Shown: piece by piece, positions 17,603 to 25,839 of the stretch
Position numbering within the stretch: position 1 is the stretch's first letter
How the letters are laid out: every line of letters starts with the position of its first letter
Position numbers and translations under genes: made by a program
NCBI GenBank assembly: GCA_049517655.1
Contig: JBEKRQ010000002.1
Coordinates: forward strand, 717,817-781,816
Source: UBA11358 sp049517655
GTDB lineage: Bacteria; Verrucomicrobiota; Verrucomicrobiia; Limisphaerales; UBA11358
Length of the DNA stretch: 64,000 nt
Direction: 5' to 3'
The notes under the pieces: model-generated
What the model saw: only the letters and a program-made list of their open reading frames with translations
The model's database searches: none
Told to the model about the DNA's origin: nothing

Positions 17603-19303
17603 ATGAAAACAATTCCTATTCTTCACACGATGAAAATTGCCTGCTTGGCTTTGGCTGCGATCGGTCTCACCGCAGGCAGTTCTCAGGCCCAGACTGTAAT
17701 CGGTAATTGGGAAGGCGGCAGCAGCGATGGCTGGATCGACTGGAATGACCTCAACTCGGTTACAAATGATGCCGGATCGACTACCTCCGCGTACAGCTTT
17801 TCGAGCTTTGGCGCTGTACTCGGCAGTTCGAGTCTGTGCGTGTCAAACAAGGCGGGGGGTTTTTCACAGACCCTTGCCATTAAGTTGGAGTACCAACCCG
17901 GGTTGACGGATGCTTTCCTCACCAACCAATTGCTTTCATTCACATGGAGAGTCCCGGCCGGTAAGCCGACGGACAGTGGGTATACCGAGATTTACAATAT
18001 TACAATCAATGCCTCGGGTTATGGATGGAATGACCAATCTTGGGCGAATGGAACAGTGAGCGGCAATGGCAGCGGCGGCAATGGCGCGAAGCCCCAGATA
18101 GGCTTCTGGGGCGGTTGCCCTGTGCAAACGCAAAGAGTAACGTTGAACTATTCATCTGTTCTGCCTTTGATTACTTCCCCCTTACCCACCAATGGTTTTA
18201 TCGAAATAATCTTCGGTCTCAACGGCGATGGGACGCACGATGTATTTTACTTCGATGATGTGACCTTATCGCAGACTTCTGCTCCGCCCGTATATCCGCC
18301 ACCGACCATGGCCATTGGGAAGGCCGTGTCTGGCTTGCGGATATTTGCGGGATCGGCTGGTCAAAATGATCGTGCAGAGCTTGCCACCGTGGATCAAAAC
18401 CAGTCTTGGATCGGCGGGACTTACCCGGTAAGCTATTCGTTCAGGCTTCTGGACTACCCGGCTGACATCGGCCAAACCCATATCTTCCTCATACCGGTGA
18501 ATTCCATGCCCGGCGGCCCGTACAGCTACAACGGTATTGATTATACGTCGACCAACGGGCTTTGGTTGGTTATCAGCCCTTACAGTGGTGCTCAAGTCAC
18601 CGCCACCATCTACTGGAAGACCAATCTGCCAAATGCCAATGCATACGCAACAGGCGGCAACACGGCGCTCCGGATCACCAACTCAACTGCCGTCGGCACT
18701 TGGACGCTGACGTTCACCGGCACCAATGCGGGCACCTTGACCGCGCCGGGTGCCAGCGCTGCGCCCTTCACCATCGCGGATGCGACCGTCGCGACCGACT
18801 TCACCAATCCTCTGGTCGCTTATTTTGGATTGCAGCCCAACGCGGCCGCTGGCGTGGGAGAATACGAGGACTGGGGTTCGATCTCGGTTGCCGGCGTTGC
18901 TGGAGTAAAAGAAAGTGAAGACTTCACCAAAGAGTCCGGCCGGGTCATAACCGCTTCCGGTTATTGGAACACAGCTGTGGCTGGATTGGCGAACGAGTTG
19001 GTGCTTGTTTCGACCAACGATATACCCGGTTACTGGTTGTATTGGAGCATGAACGACAAAAGTCTTCCATTGGGCTCGAAGACCAATCTGCTAACGGGCT
19101 CGTGGATTGACCCGACATATTACAGTGGCTATGGTGATGCTCCTCCTTATACTTCTGCTCCCTATGGCGGGCGAACGAAATATGGCACGAACAATTGGAC
19201 ATTGTTGCCCAAAGACGATCTGCCGACTGTGAATGGAGCAGCGTACGGAGTGCCTGGACCGAAGGCATTCTTCCAACTCTCGACGAATGTGGTGCAGCCA
19301 TAA
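17603..19303 (+). CDS. Secreted protein, paralogue of the PEP-CTERM protein with an extra domain
   Basis: The signal peptide (MKTIPILHTMKIACLALAAI...SSQAQ) and the first ~210 residues closely resemble the 16582 product: SDGWIDWNDLNS vs NGWIDWGTQNS, QTLAIKLEYQPG vs QTLSLKLEYSPG, QRVTLNYSSVLP vs QRVTLNYGGLLP. Instead of a PEP-CTERM end it carries about 350 further Thr/Asn-rich residues (AIGKAVSGLRIFAGSAGQND onward, then a C-terminal NIPGYWLYWSMNDKSLPLGS-like segment) with no named domain recognised. The -15 region and first codons (AACGTATTATGAAAACAATT) match those of the neighbour, so the duplication included the leader. Likely freely secreted or cell-surface bound. Confidence 0.8.
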   Translation: MKTIPILHTMKIACLALAAIGLTAGSSQAQTVIGNWEGGSSDGWIDWNDLNSVTNDAGSTTSAYSFSSFGAVLGSSSLCVSNKAGGFSQTLAIKLEYQPGLTDAFLTNQLLSFTWRVPAGKPTDSGYTEIYNITINASGYGWNDQSWANGTVSGNGSGGNGAKPQIGFWGGCPVQTQRVTLNYSSVLPLITSPLPTNGFIEIIFGLNGDGTHDVFYFDDVTLSQTSAPPVYPPPTMAIGKAVSGLRIFAGSAGQNDRAELATVDQNQSWIGGTYPVSYSFRLLDYPADIGQTHIFLIPVNSMPGGPYSYNGIDYTSTNGLWLVISPYSGAQVTATIYWKTNLPNANAYATGGNTALRITNSTAVGTWTLTFTGTNAGTLTAPGASAAPFTIADATVATDFTNPLVAYFGLQPNAAAGVGEYEDWGSISVAGVAGVKESEDFTKESGRVITASGYWNTAVAGLANELVLVSTNDIPGYWLYWSMNDKSLPLGSKTNLLTGSWIDPTYYSGYGDAPPYTSAPYGGRTKYGTNNWTLLPKDDLPTVNGAAYGVPGPKAFFQLSTNVVQP

Positions 19304-19327
19304 TGGGATAATGTATATTGACAAAAC

Positions 19328-19356
19328 AACGGCGCCGGAAAACGGCGCCGTTTTTT
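19328..19356 (+). terminator. Rho-independent terminator after the 17603 gene
   Basis: AACGGCGCC (19328-19336) pairs with GGCGCCGTT (19344-19352), followed by a T-run through 19356. Confidence 0.88.
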
Positions 19357-19383
19357 ATTGCGAAAAATACGAGCCCGATTTGC

Positions 19384-19536
19384 GGTGGTGGGTCAGTTTA
19401 ACTGGCAGGGGCCGACCTGCTGGCCCCGAAAGCTTTCGGGGCTGGTCGGTCCGAGGCCGCGCAGGTCACCCCCGACATTAGATGTCGGGGCAAGGTCGCG
19501 GCCCTGCCAACAGAAAAATCAAACTGACCCACTACC
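19384..19536. mobile_element. Small MITE-like element with 16-bp terminal inverted repeats and internal hairpins
   Basis: The ends GGTGGTGGGTCAGTTT (19384-19399) and AAACTGACCCACTACC (19521-19536) are inverted repeats with one mismatch. Inner sequence GGCAGGG/CCCTGCC extends the pairing. Inside lie two perfect hairpins: the palindrome CCCCGAAAGCTTTCGGGG and CCCCGACAT-TAG-ATGTCGGGG. The 153-bp element has no coding capacity and sits between a terminator and an integrase remnant. No clear target duplication was seen. A structured non-coding RNA is the alternative. Confidence 0.6.
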
Positions 19537-19542
19537 GTTTCT

Positions 19543-19690
19543 TCAGCATCCTTGATACCTTGGTCCATTACGATAGAAGCGGTAGCTGTGGAGCGTGATG
19601 CCTTTGATTCCAAGTCGCTGGCATCGCTGCTTGAACTCCGTGGCGCGATCTCCGTCCACACCGGTGCTTATGTACACGGGGCGGCCCCCT
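19543..19690 (-). pseudogene. Tyrosine recombinase (integrase) remnant
   Basis: The minus strand encodes GRPVYISTGVDGDRATEFKQ then RCQRLGIKGITLHSYRF and soon a stop. DRATEFKQRCQRLGIKGITLHSYR is like the region around the conserved HxxR (here HSYR) of verrucomicrobial tyrosine recombinases. The frame fails just after this motif and neither the catalytic Tyr nor the N-terminal half is present. It abuts the MITE-like element, which may have truncated it. Confidence 0.5.
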
Positions 19691-20237
19691 GAAGATAGAT
19701 CTTGCCTGGACTTGGTGATTCAAAAGTCAGCTCATATCTGGAATCTGATTCCAACGGTTACCCGATTCTCGCCGGATAATTCCGGCAGAATGAAAGAATT
19801 CTGTGGAATGGCAAAAATTGTTAGCCAAATCGTTAGCCATGGGGCTGACCATCCTCCTAATTCTTTACCGCACAGGCAGTTAGAGATGGAGGCGGAGGTC
19901 GGAATCGGTCGCCTTAAGCGTCATTTCAGATCAAAGAATGCCTGAATTCACAGGCTAATCAAGCCAACTCTGTCACTACAAGAACCAGCACTTCCACTGC
20001 ACCTTTGCTGACGTTTTTGCTGACGGTCGATGGAGGTTGTAGGCACGCGACGAGCGAGTCAGAAGTCGTTAGCTGGGGGATACGACACCTGAAACCAGAC
20101 GTGCTCCATCAGCTGCATACGACCAATAGATCGCACGCTGCTTGCCAGGCGCGCGGCAACGCATGCAGCTGGAATAAAGCGCTCTGATCCATGGGATTTC
20201 CGCTATGGACAAGACTGATTACCCCGGTGTTGCCAGG
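19691..20237. other. Intergenic region without recognised gene
   Basis: Short frames on both strands are open but none shows motifs or good codon structure. It may be decayed mobile DNA, given the adjacent integrase remnant. Confidence 0.5.
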
Positions 20238-21392
20238 TCAAAATCGTTTATTCCCAGTCGCTAACCAGGAGAACCAAGTCCTCCAAGGATTATGATATCG
20301 TTCCAAAAGGCAAGCGGGCAGAAACAAACTGCTGACAAAAAGCAGAACCCACACTTCCTTGAGCTGAGAAGTACGGAACACTCCAAAGAAGAGGAAAAGG
20401 AGAAAAATATGAAAGGTGAACACCTCCAACGAATGACGGCCAAGCAAAGCCAGTCCTTTTACAACAAGATTCTCCGTTAACCATGAAAGCGCATATTGAA
20501 CAAGCAAGGCAAACACAGTGAAGTTCAGTAATCTTATCGGTCCCAAACTCCCAATGAAAGACAGTGATTCGATCTTGAATCGAGGGTCGCTCAATATGAA
20601 ACCATGGCGGATGGAAAAGAGGGTGGCAGCCACCACGACACATACAATCAGTGCGAGTCGCCTGAATTGGCGGGGGATAAGATCGGTGGTGCTGCGAATC
20701 CCGATGCAAACTCCAAGAACAAAAATGAATTGCCAGCCGAAGATGTCAAACACCCCAAGATCTACCGGCCAAAATCTTGAGAGAGCGGCATTCAAATAAT
20801 CTCCGAGTCCGAACTGGGCAAGCAACCAAACTACCGTGCTGGAGAGTAAAAGCAGGCCCAACCGATTTTTTTTTGCAAGCTGAACGGCGATAGGCACGGT
20901 CAGGATGAACACCGCATACATCGGGAGAATATCCAGAAACTGCGGCTGGTAAGTCAGGGTAATCCCCATGAGGAGCGCTGAAACTGGGTGCTCGTAGAAC
21001 CGAGGCGTCCAAGTTTCCAATCCCCACGTCTTGACAGAAAACAGGACCGCAAGGCTAAAAAGGGTGAGAAATGTCAATACGTGGAAGGAGTAGATAAAAC
21101 CCGTCCGCGCTAAGGCACGCCTCCAGAGAAGCACCCCGTTCTCGACCGCACCATATCGAGTATAAACCCGGCCGGCGACCAAACCTGACAAAAAAACAAA
21201 ACCCTCCACTGCGTTCACATAACCCAGTGACTCAAAGGTATAATCGCAAAACAGGCTTGGAAAGTGGTGTATCGTCATGGTGACGAGCATAAGGCCACGC
21301 AAGGCGTCGATATAGACGTCCCTCCCCGGTTTACGGTCATTGTTTGCACAAGTCATTCGAACTTGGGCACAGAGTCTAGGCAGGCTATTCAA
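20238..21392 (-). CDS. OpgC-like membrane acyltransferase
   Basis: A 384-residue polytopic protein resembling OpgC (succinylation of osmoregulated periplasmic glucans; acyltransferase-3-like fold). The family N-terminus is YIDALRGLMLVTMTIHHFPS, then YVNAVEGFVFLSGLVAGRVY and about ten hydrophobic segments including LDILPMYAVFILTVPIAVQL. The start at 21392 overlaps the previous gene's stop by 8 nt, suggesting translational coupling; an internal ATG (MTCANNDRKPG, 21356) is an alternative. Substrate here is unknown; no glucan synthase is nearby. Confidence 0.8.
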   Translation of the reverse strand: MNSLPRLCAQVRMTCANNDRKPGRDVYIDALRGLMLVTMTIHHFPSLFCDYTFESLGYVNAVEGFVFLSGLVAGRVYTRYGAVENGVLLWRRALARTGFIYSFHVLTFLTLFSLAVLFSVKTWGLETWTPRFYEHPVSALLMGITLTYQPQFLDILPMYAVFILTVPIAVQLAKKNRLGLLLLSSTVVWLLAQFGLGDYLNAALSRFWPVDLGVFDIFGWQFIFVLGVCIGIRSTTDLIPRQFRRLALIVCVVVAATLFSIRHGFILSDPRFKIESLSFIGSLGPIRLLNFTVFALLVQYALSWLTENLVVKGLALLGRHSLEVFTFHIFLLFLFFGVFRTSQLKEVWVLLFVSSLFLPACLLERYHNPWRTWFSWLATGNKRF

Positions 21393-22203
21393 CTGTCAAC
21401 CCGACCAGAAAGGGACACGTAACGGTCATAGTCGAAACGTAGTCCAAGGTTGAAATCGCCACCCCTGGTTGAGGATTTTCGAAGCTGCTTCGGTAGAGAC
21501 AAAGCGACAAGTCAGGTTGCCACTGCCGAATCCAAGGGTTAGATCCGACCCAGGCGAGCTCCGTATCCGGGGCCGGTGTCCGCCAAGACGCAGGAATTCC
21601 AGTGGTAAAAGTCGGCTGCCACCAATCAAAGACCTGCTGGCCTGCAACCATGTTAATTTCTCTGGTTGATCCATCTTCATAGTGGATAACCAATTTCGCC
21701 ACGTTAGTACCAAAACTCTTGTATGCCAACACGCAGCCGTCACCGTGCAACAAATGAATTTTTACGCACTGACGATGGATGAGGATGGAATCAACCTTGT
21801 GCGGGAATCTCTTTCCGTAGTGTTGCAGCCAACCTCCCATGAGCTGTATTGAGCCTTCCACATCGAAAGGGACTCCGGCGTAAATGTTTTTGCCAGCAGG
21901 CAGTTCAGCAAGGTTATCGGCGTTGTTCCCTTTCCAACAAAGGGGCGCTTCAGTCAATTTGGCATTAATATAAGGCTCGAGATCTATGGTCACAGCGCCA
22001 TGTGTCTCATCTTTGGCTTGGCGTGCTTTTACTTTCTCCGCAGTCAGCTTCCTTTCTGCCGGCCAGTTGTTAACCTGCCAATATGCTAATTGTTTATCAC
22101 GTTTATCCTCGTGCGCCTTTATCCAGATGATCCTGTAGCAAATCACCAAAGGGAGAATCGACAAGACAGCTATAATAATTCCATTTCTAATTTTAAGACT
22201 CAT
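21385..22203 (-). CDS. Membrane-anchored hypothetical protein coupled to OpgC-like gene
   Basis: A 272-residue protein with one N-terminal membrane helix (GIIIAVLSILPLVICYRIIW) and a periplasmic domain. The domain looks beta-rich: AGVPFDVEGSIQLMGGWLQH, then KVDSILIHRQCVKIHLLHGD, then VIHYEDGSTREINMVAGQQV, suggestive of a carbohydrate-binding (NPCBM-like) sandwich, though I cannot assign it. It overlaps the OpgC-like gene by 8 nt and probably works with it. Confidence 0.6.
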   Translation of the reverse strand: MSLKIRNGIIIAVLSILPLVICYRIIWIKAHEDKRDKQLAYWQVNNWPAERKLTAEKVKARQAKDETHGAVTIDLEPYINAKLTEAPLCWKGNNADNLAELPAGKNIYAGVPFDVEGSIQLMGGWLQHYGKRFPHKVDSILIHRQCVKIHLLHGDGCVLAYKSFGTNVAKLVIHYEDGSTREINMVAGQQVFDWWQPTFTTGIPASWRTPAPDTELAWVGSNPWIRQWQPDLSLCLYRSSFENPQPGVAISTLDYVSTMTVTCPFLVGLTVE

Positions 22204-22310
22204 AGTTGAACGATAAATGAAATTCTATTCAGTGACCAGCAACTAATGTTTAACTCTCGGGCATCGCCCGCACAAGCGAAAAATTAGCGCCACTAAAGGA
22301 CGCCCGACCA

Positions 22311-22433
22311 GTGCTTGGGATGGCGACTTTTCCGGACGGCACGACCGTCACACTGTTGCCGAACAAGGACCCGCGCGAGGTGCTTGCTAATTGGCTGCCT
22401 GGTACCGCGCCTTACTTGACAACGACTACTTGA
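22311..22433 (+). pseudogene. Fragment of a DUF1549/DUF1553 (PSD1-type) protein
   Basis: A short frame encodes MATFPDGTTVTLLPNKDPRE then VLANWLPG before a stop. The pattern TFPDGTTV...KDPREVxAxWL matches part of the DUF1553 region of planctomycete/verrucomicrobial PSD1 cytochrome-associated proteins. Nothing else of such a gene is present. It lies just ahead of htpG. Confidence 0.4.
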
Positions 22434-22450
22434 TTCACTAGAAAAGAATC

Positions 22451-24310
22451 ATGAGCAGCACAGAGAAACACCACTTTCAGGCCGAAATTCAACAGTTGCT
22501 GGATATAGTCATCCATTCGCTTTATACGGATAAGGAGATCTTTGTGCGTGAGTTGATTTCCAATGCTGCCGACGCGTGTGAAAAGCTCCGGTTCTTCCAA
22601 ACTTCAGGCCAAGGGGTTTTCCAGCCGGAAATTCCTTCGACGATTTCAGTTACTACTGACGAAAAGGAAAATACGATGACTTTTTCGGACACCGGCATCG
22701 GCATGACCCGTGAGGACATGGTAGAAAATTTAGGAACCATTGCTCACTCAGGCACCCGGTCTTTCCTTCAGACGTTGAAGGACGCGAACAAGAAGATTGA
22801 TGCCAATCTGATCGGACAGTTTGGAGTGGGATTTTATTCCGCATTTATGGTGGCCGACAAGGTCACGGTGCTGACCCGGTCGCACATTCCTGAAGAGGAA
22901 GGATGGAAGTGGATCAGTGAAGGCGCCGGCGGGTATGAGATGGAACCGGCCAGCGATTTGCCGCGTGGCACGAAAATCATCCTTCATCTTAAAGAAGAGG
23001 CGCGAAAATTTCTTAAGGAGCATGAAATTGAGCGAATCATCAAGCGCTATTCCAATTTCGTTCAGTTTCAAATCCAATTGAATGGCAAAACGCTCAATAC
23101 CGTTCAAGCCATCTGGTCACGAAGCAAAAATGAGATTAAAGACGAGGAATACGCGGAATTTTACCGGTACATCGCCCACGATCAAGAGGGCCCCATGTGC
23201 CGTTTCCACTTCACCGCAGATGCGCCATTGACCATCCAGGCATTGCTCTTTGTGCCGTGCCGCAACCCCGAACTCATGGGAATGTCACGGATCGAATCTG
23301 ATGTGAGTCTCTATTGCCGGAAAATTTTAATCCAGGCACGGGCAAAGGGCCTTTTCCCGGATTGGCTGCGCTTTTTGAAAGGGGTGGTGGATAGCGAAGA
23401 TCTGCCGTTGAACATTTCGCGCGAGACTTTGCAGGATACTTCCCTCATGCAGAAGCTCAATAAAGTTCTCACGAGCCGTTTTTTAAAGTTCCTGGAGGAA
23501 CAGGCGGAAAAGAACCCTGAAGCTTATGATAAGTTTTATGCCGTTTTCAATCGGTACCTCAAGGAAGGCGTTATTACCGAATTCACTCACGTCGGCGCGC
23601 TCGGCAAGCTTCTGCGCTATGAATCATCAACCCTGGCCCCGGGAAACAAGACCTCCCTGGCCGACTACGTGAAACGGATGAAGCCCGACCATAAGGAAAT
23701 TTATTATTTACTGGCTCCGCACCGGGAAGCGGCGGAGAGCAGTCCTTACTTTGAAGTTTTTCAGGCGCGCCAGTACGAAGTGCTGTTTTTGTATGAGCCG
23801 ATTGATGAATTTGCAATGGAACACCTGTACGGGTTTGAAGACAAAACCTTGGTGCCGGTTGAAAAGGCGGAAGTGAGCCTTCCGGATACGGACAAGCAGA
23901 CGGGAGCGCTTTCGGCTGAGCAGGCTCAAGCGCTCGTGAAATGGCTCAAAGAATTGCTGGGTAATCGAATTGAGCAAGTACGGGTCACCAAGCGACTCGT
24001 TGAAAGCCCCGCGGCTATTTTTGAGAGTGACAAGTTTATGGCTTCAGGCAGACGGCAACTGTTGAGATTAATGAAAACAACTCCCGGAAATTCACCGTTC
24101 CGGCACGATCTCGAAATAAATCCAAATCACGAAATCATATCCGGGCTGGAAAAAATACGTCATACAAACCCTACCTTGGCCGGCAAAGTGGCAGAACAGC
24201 TGTTGGATAACGCCAGGATCGCGGCCGGCACCCTGGAAGATCCCCGTCCCATGTTGAAACGCTTGAATGAATTGATGCAGCACGCCATGACGGTGCCGGG
24301 TTCGGAATAA
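22451..24310 (+). CDS. htpG: Hsp90-family molecular chaperone HtpG
   Basis: An ATP-dependent cytosolic chaperone. The GHKL ATPase motifs are clear: IRELISNAADACEKLR-like ELISNAADACEKLRF near residue 35, FSDTGIGMTREDMVENLGTI near 80, and IGQFGVGFYSAFMVADKV near 118. Middle-domain VVDSEDLPLNISRETLQ near 315 carries the catalytic-loop Arg. Length (619 aa) matches E. coli HtpG. No heat-shock promoter was recognised. It is followed by a ceramidase-like gene 122 nt downstream on the same strand. Confidence 0.97.
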   Translation: MSSTEKHHFQAEIQQLLDIVIHSLYTDKEIFVRELISNAADACEKLRFFQTSGQGVFQPEIPSTISVTTDEKENTMTFSDTGIGMTREDMVENLGTIAHSGTRSFLQTLKDANKKIDANLIGQFGVGFYSAFMVADKVTVLTRSHIPEEEGWKWISEGAGGYEMEPASDLPRGTKIILHLKEEARKFLKEHEIERIIKRYSNFVQFQIQLNGKTLNTVQAIWSRSKNEIKDEEYAEFYRYIAHDQEGPMCRFHFTADAPLTIQALLFVPCRNPELMGMSRIESDVSLYCRKILIQARAKGLFPDWLRFLKGVVDSEDLPLNISRETLQDTSLMQKLNKVLTSRFLKFLEEQAEKNPEAYDKFYAVFNRYLKEGVITEFTHVGALGKLLRYESSTLAPGNKTSLADYVKRMKPDHKEIYYLLAPHREAAESSPYFEVFQARQYEVLFLYEPIDEFAMEHLYGFEDKTLVPVEKAEVSLPDTDKQTGALSAEQAQALVKWLKELLGNRIEQVRVTKRLVESPAAIFESDKFMASGRRQLLRLMKTTPGNSPFRHDLEINPNHEIISGLEKIRHTNPTLAGKVAEQLLDNARIAAGTLEDPRPMLKRLNELMQHAMTVPGSE

Positions 24311-24432
24311 ACACCAGCTTCAGATCTTCCATGGGCGATTGGGCATGCGGTTTTGATTTGGCGCGCAGGTCGCCGGTGCCGGCGCGGGTTTGCATGGGGT
24401 TTTTGCTTTGCTTCCACCAGGTATTTCGCTAA

Positions 24433-25752
24433 GTGTCGTCCATGACTCGCAACGTTCGCTCTTGTGTGGGATTGTTACTTTTGTCCCTCTGGACAATTGT
24501 TTCTTGTTCGAGCGCGGACGATTCATTAAGCGTCGGAACGGCCAGACGGGACATCACGCCCAAGGAGCCGTTGCCCCTTTGGGGATATTCTTCTTATCAC
24601 GACGCCCTTTCCCAAGGGACTTTGGACCCGCTTTATGCCAATGCACTGGTCGTGCAACTCGGGGGTAAGAAACTCGCCATCGTGAGTCTGGATCTTGGCA
24701 GACCTCCCGCGGAGGATTTGCTGAATAATATTCGGAAGCGAATCAAGAGCAAGACGGGAATTGAATATTCGTTTATTGCGGCGACCCATACTCACCATGG
24801 TCCGGTGCTGGAACTTTCCGATCAAACCGGTAAGGGCAGAGGTCGATTCAATTCCGCTCTTCGTTACTACAGTCAACTGGAGGATTCCATCGTCGATGCC
24901 GTTGTCAAGGCAGCTGATAATCTCAAACCTGCCAAAATGGCGGTGGGTGGAATTCAACTAACCAACTTCAACTATAATCGCCATACGCAATTTCAGCCTG
25001 CGCCACAGGATACAGATCTCGTCGTTTTGCGCTTTGACGACCTTTCTGGCAAACCCATCGCCATTCTCGTGAATTTTGCGGCGCATCCGACCTTGGTTCC
25101 GGAGTCCTTGCTGAAATATTCCGCTGATTACCCAGGAGTAGTAGAAAAAATCGTTGAAAAGGACACGGGAGCCGATGTTCTTTTTATGCAAGGAGCTACC
25201 GGCGATCTGGCTGCCAATGGCAAAGATTACGAGAAATTCGGCAAAGATTTGGCGAAAGAAGTTGTCAAGCTTGATTCTTCTCTGAGGACAAAGGAAGTGA
25301 TTCATCCGGCTCTTCAAGTAAAAGAAGAAAGATTTACCTTCAAATCGCGTGTCAATCTAAATGATCCGATGGTGCGAAATCAATTGGACAAGACCTTTTT
25401 CCCCAAATTGGTAGCAAATTATGTGGATGAGTATGCCCACGGTATTCGCCCGCGTCTTACGGTGGCAGTTCTTAACGGGGAAATTGCTTTGGTTGGTGTC
25501 TCGGGCGAGTTTTTCTGCAACCACGCGCTTCGGCTGAAGGAACGAGCACGCGTGAAAAAACTTCTCTTTTTCGGATTTTGTAATGGTTACGATCAATACT
25601 TTCCGACGATCGAAGCGGCCGCCGAAGGAGGTTATGGCACGGACAATATTTCCGCTCCGGCTGCTATTGGGGCAGGAGAGCAAATGATGAACACAGCGCT
25701 AATTTGGATTTACGAAATGCAGCAACCGCAGGGTGCAGCTCCAAGCTTTTGA
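24433..25752 (+). CDS. Neutral/alkaline ceramidase-like lipoprotein
   Basis: Resembles the N-terminal domain of neutral ceramidase (PF04734): SVGTARRDITPKEPLPLWGY at the start, VSLDLGRPPAEDLLNNIRKR, and the metal/catalytic region AATHTHHGPVLELSD near residue 125, with later NFAAHPTLVPESL and FMQGATGDLAANG. The N-terminus is hydrophobic (LLLLSLWTIVSCSSADD) and ends in a plausible lipobox (IVSC), so it is probably a lipoprotein. The start is GTG at 24433 or ATG at 24442. Relatives act on sphingolipids or N-acyl lipids; some members only share the fold. It converges with the GT4 gene at 25840. Confidence 0.82.
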   Translation: MSSMTRNVRSCVGLLLLSLWTIVSCSSADDSLSVGTARRDITPKEPLPLWGYSSYHDALSQGTLDPLYANALVVQLGGKKLAIVSLDLGRPPAEDLLNNIRKRIKSKTGIEYSFIAATHTHHGPVLELSDQTGKGRGRFNSALRYYSQLEDSIVDAVVKAADNLKPAKMAVGGIQLTNFNYNRHTQFQPAPQDTDLVVLRFDDLSGKPIAILVNFAAHPTLVPESLLKYSADYPGVVEKIVEKDTGADVLFMQGATGDLAANGKDYEKFGKDLAKEVVKLDSSLRTKEVIHPALQVKEERFTFKSRVNLNDPMVRNQLDKTFFPKLVANYVDEYAHGIRPRLTVAVLNGEIALVGVSGEFFCNHALRLKERARVKKLLFFGFCNGYDQYFPTIEAAAEGGYGTDNISAPAAIGAGEQMMNTALIWIYEMQQPQGAAPSF

Positions 25753-25839
25753 CAATCCAGATCCGGCGTGGTTGAGGAACGCCGCACTTTTCAATCGCCG
25801 TTTACAATGTAGGACGATACCTGAAAAAATGCCCGTTGT

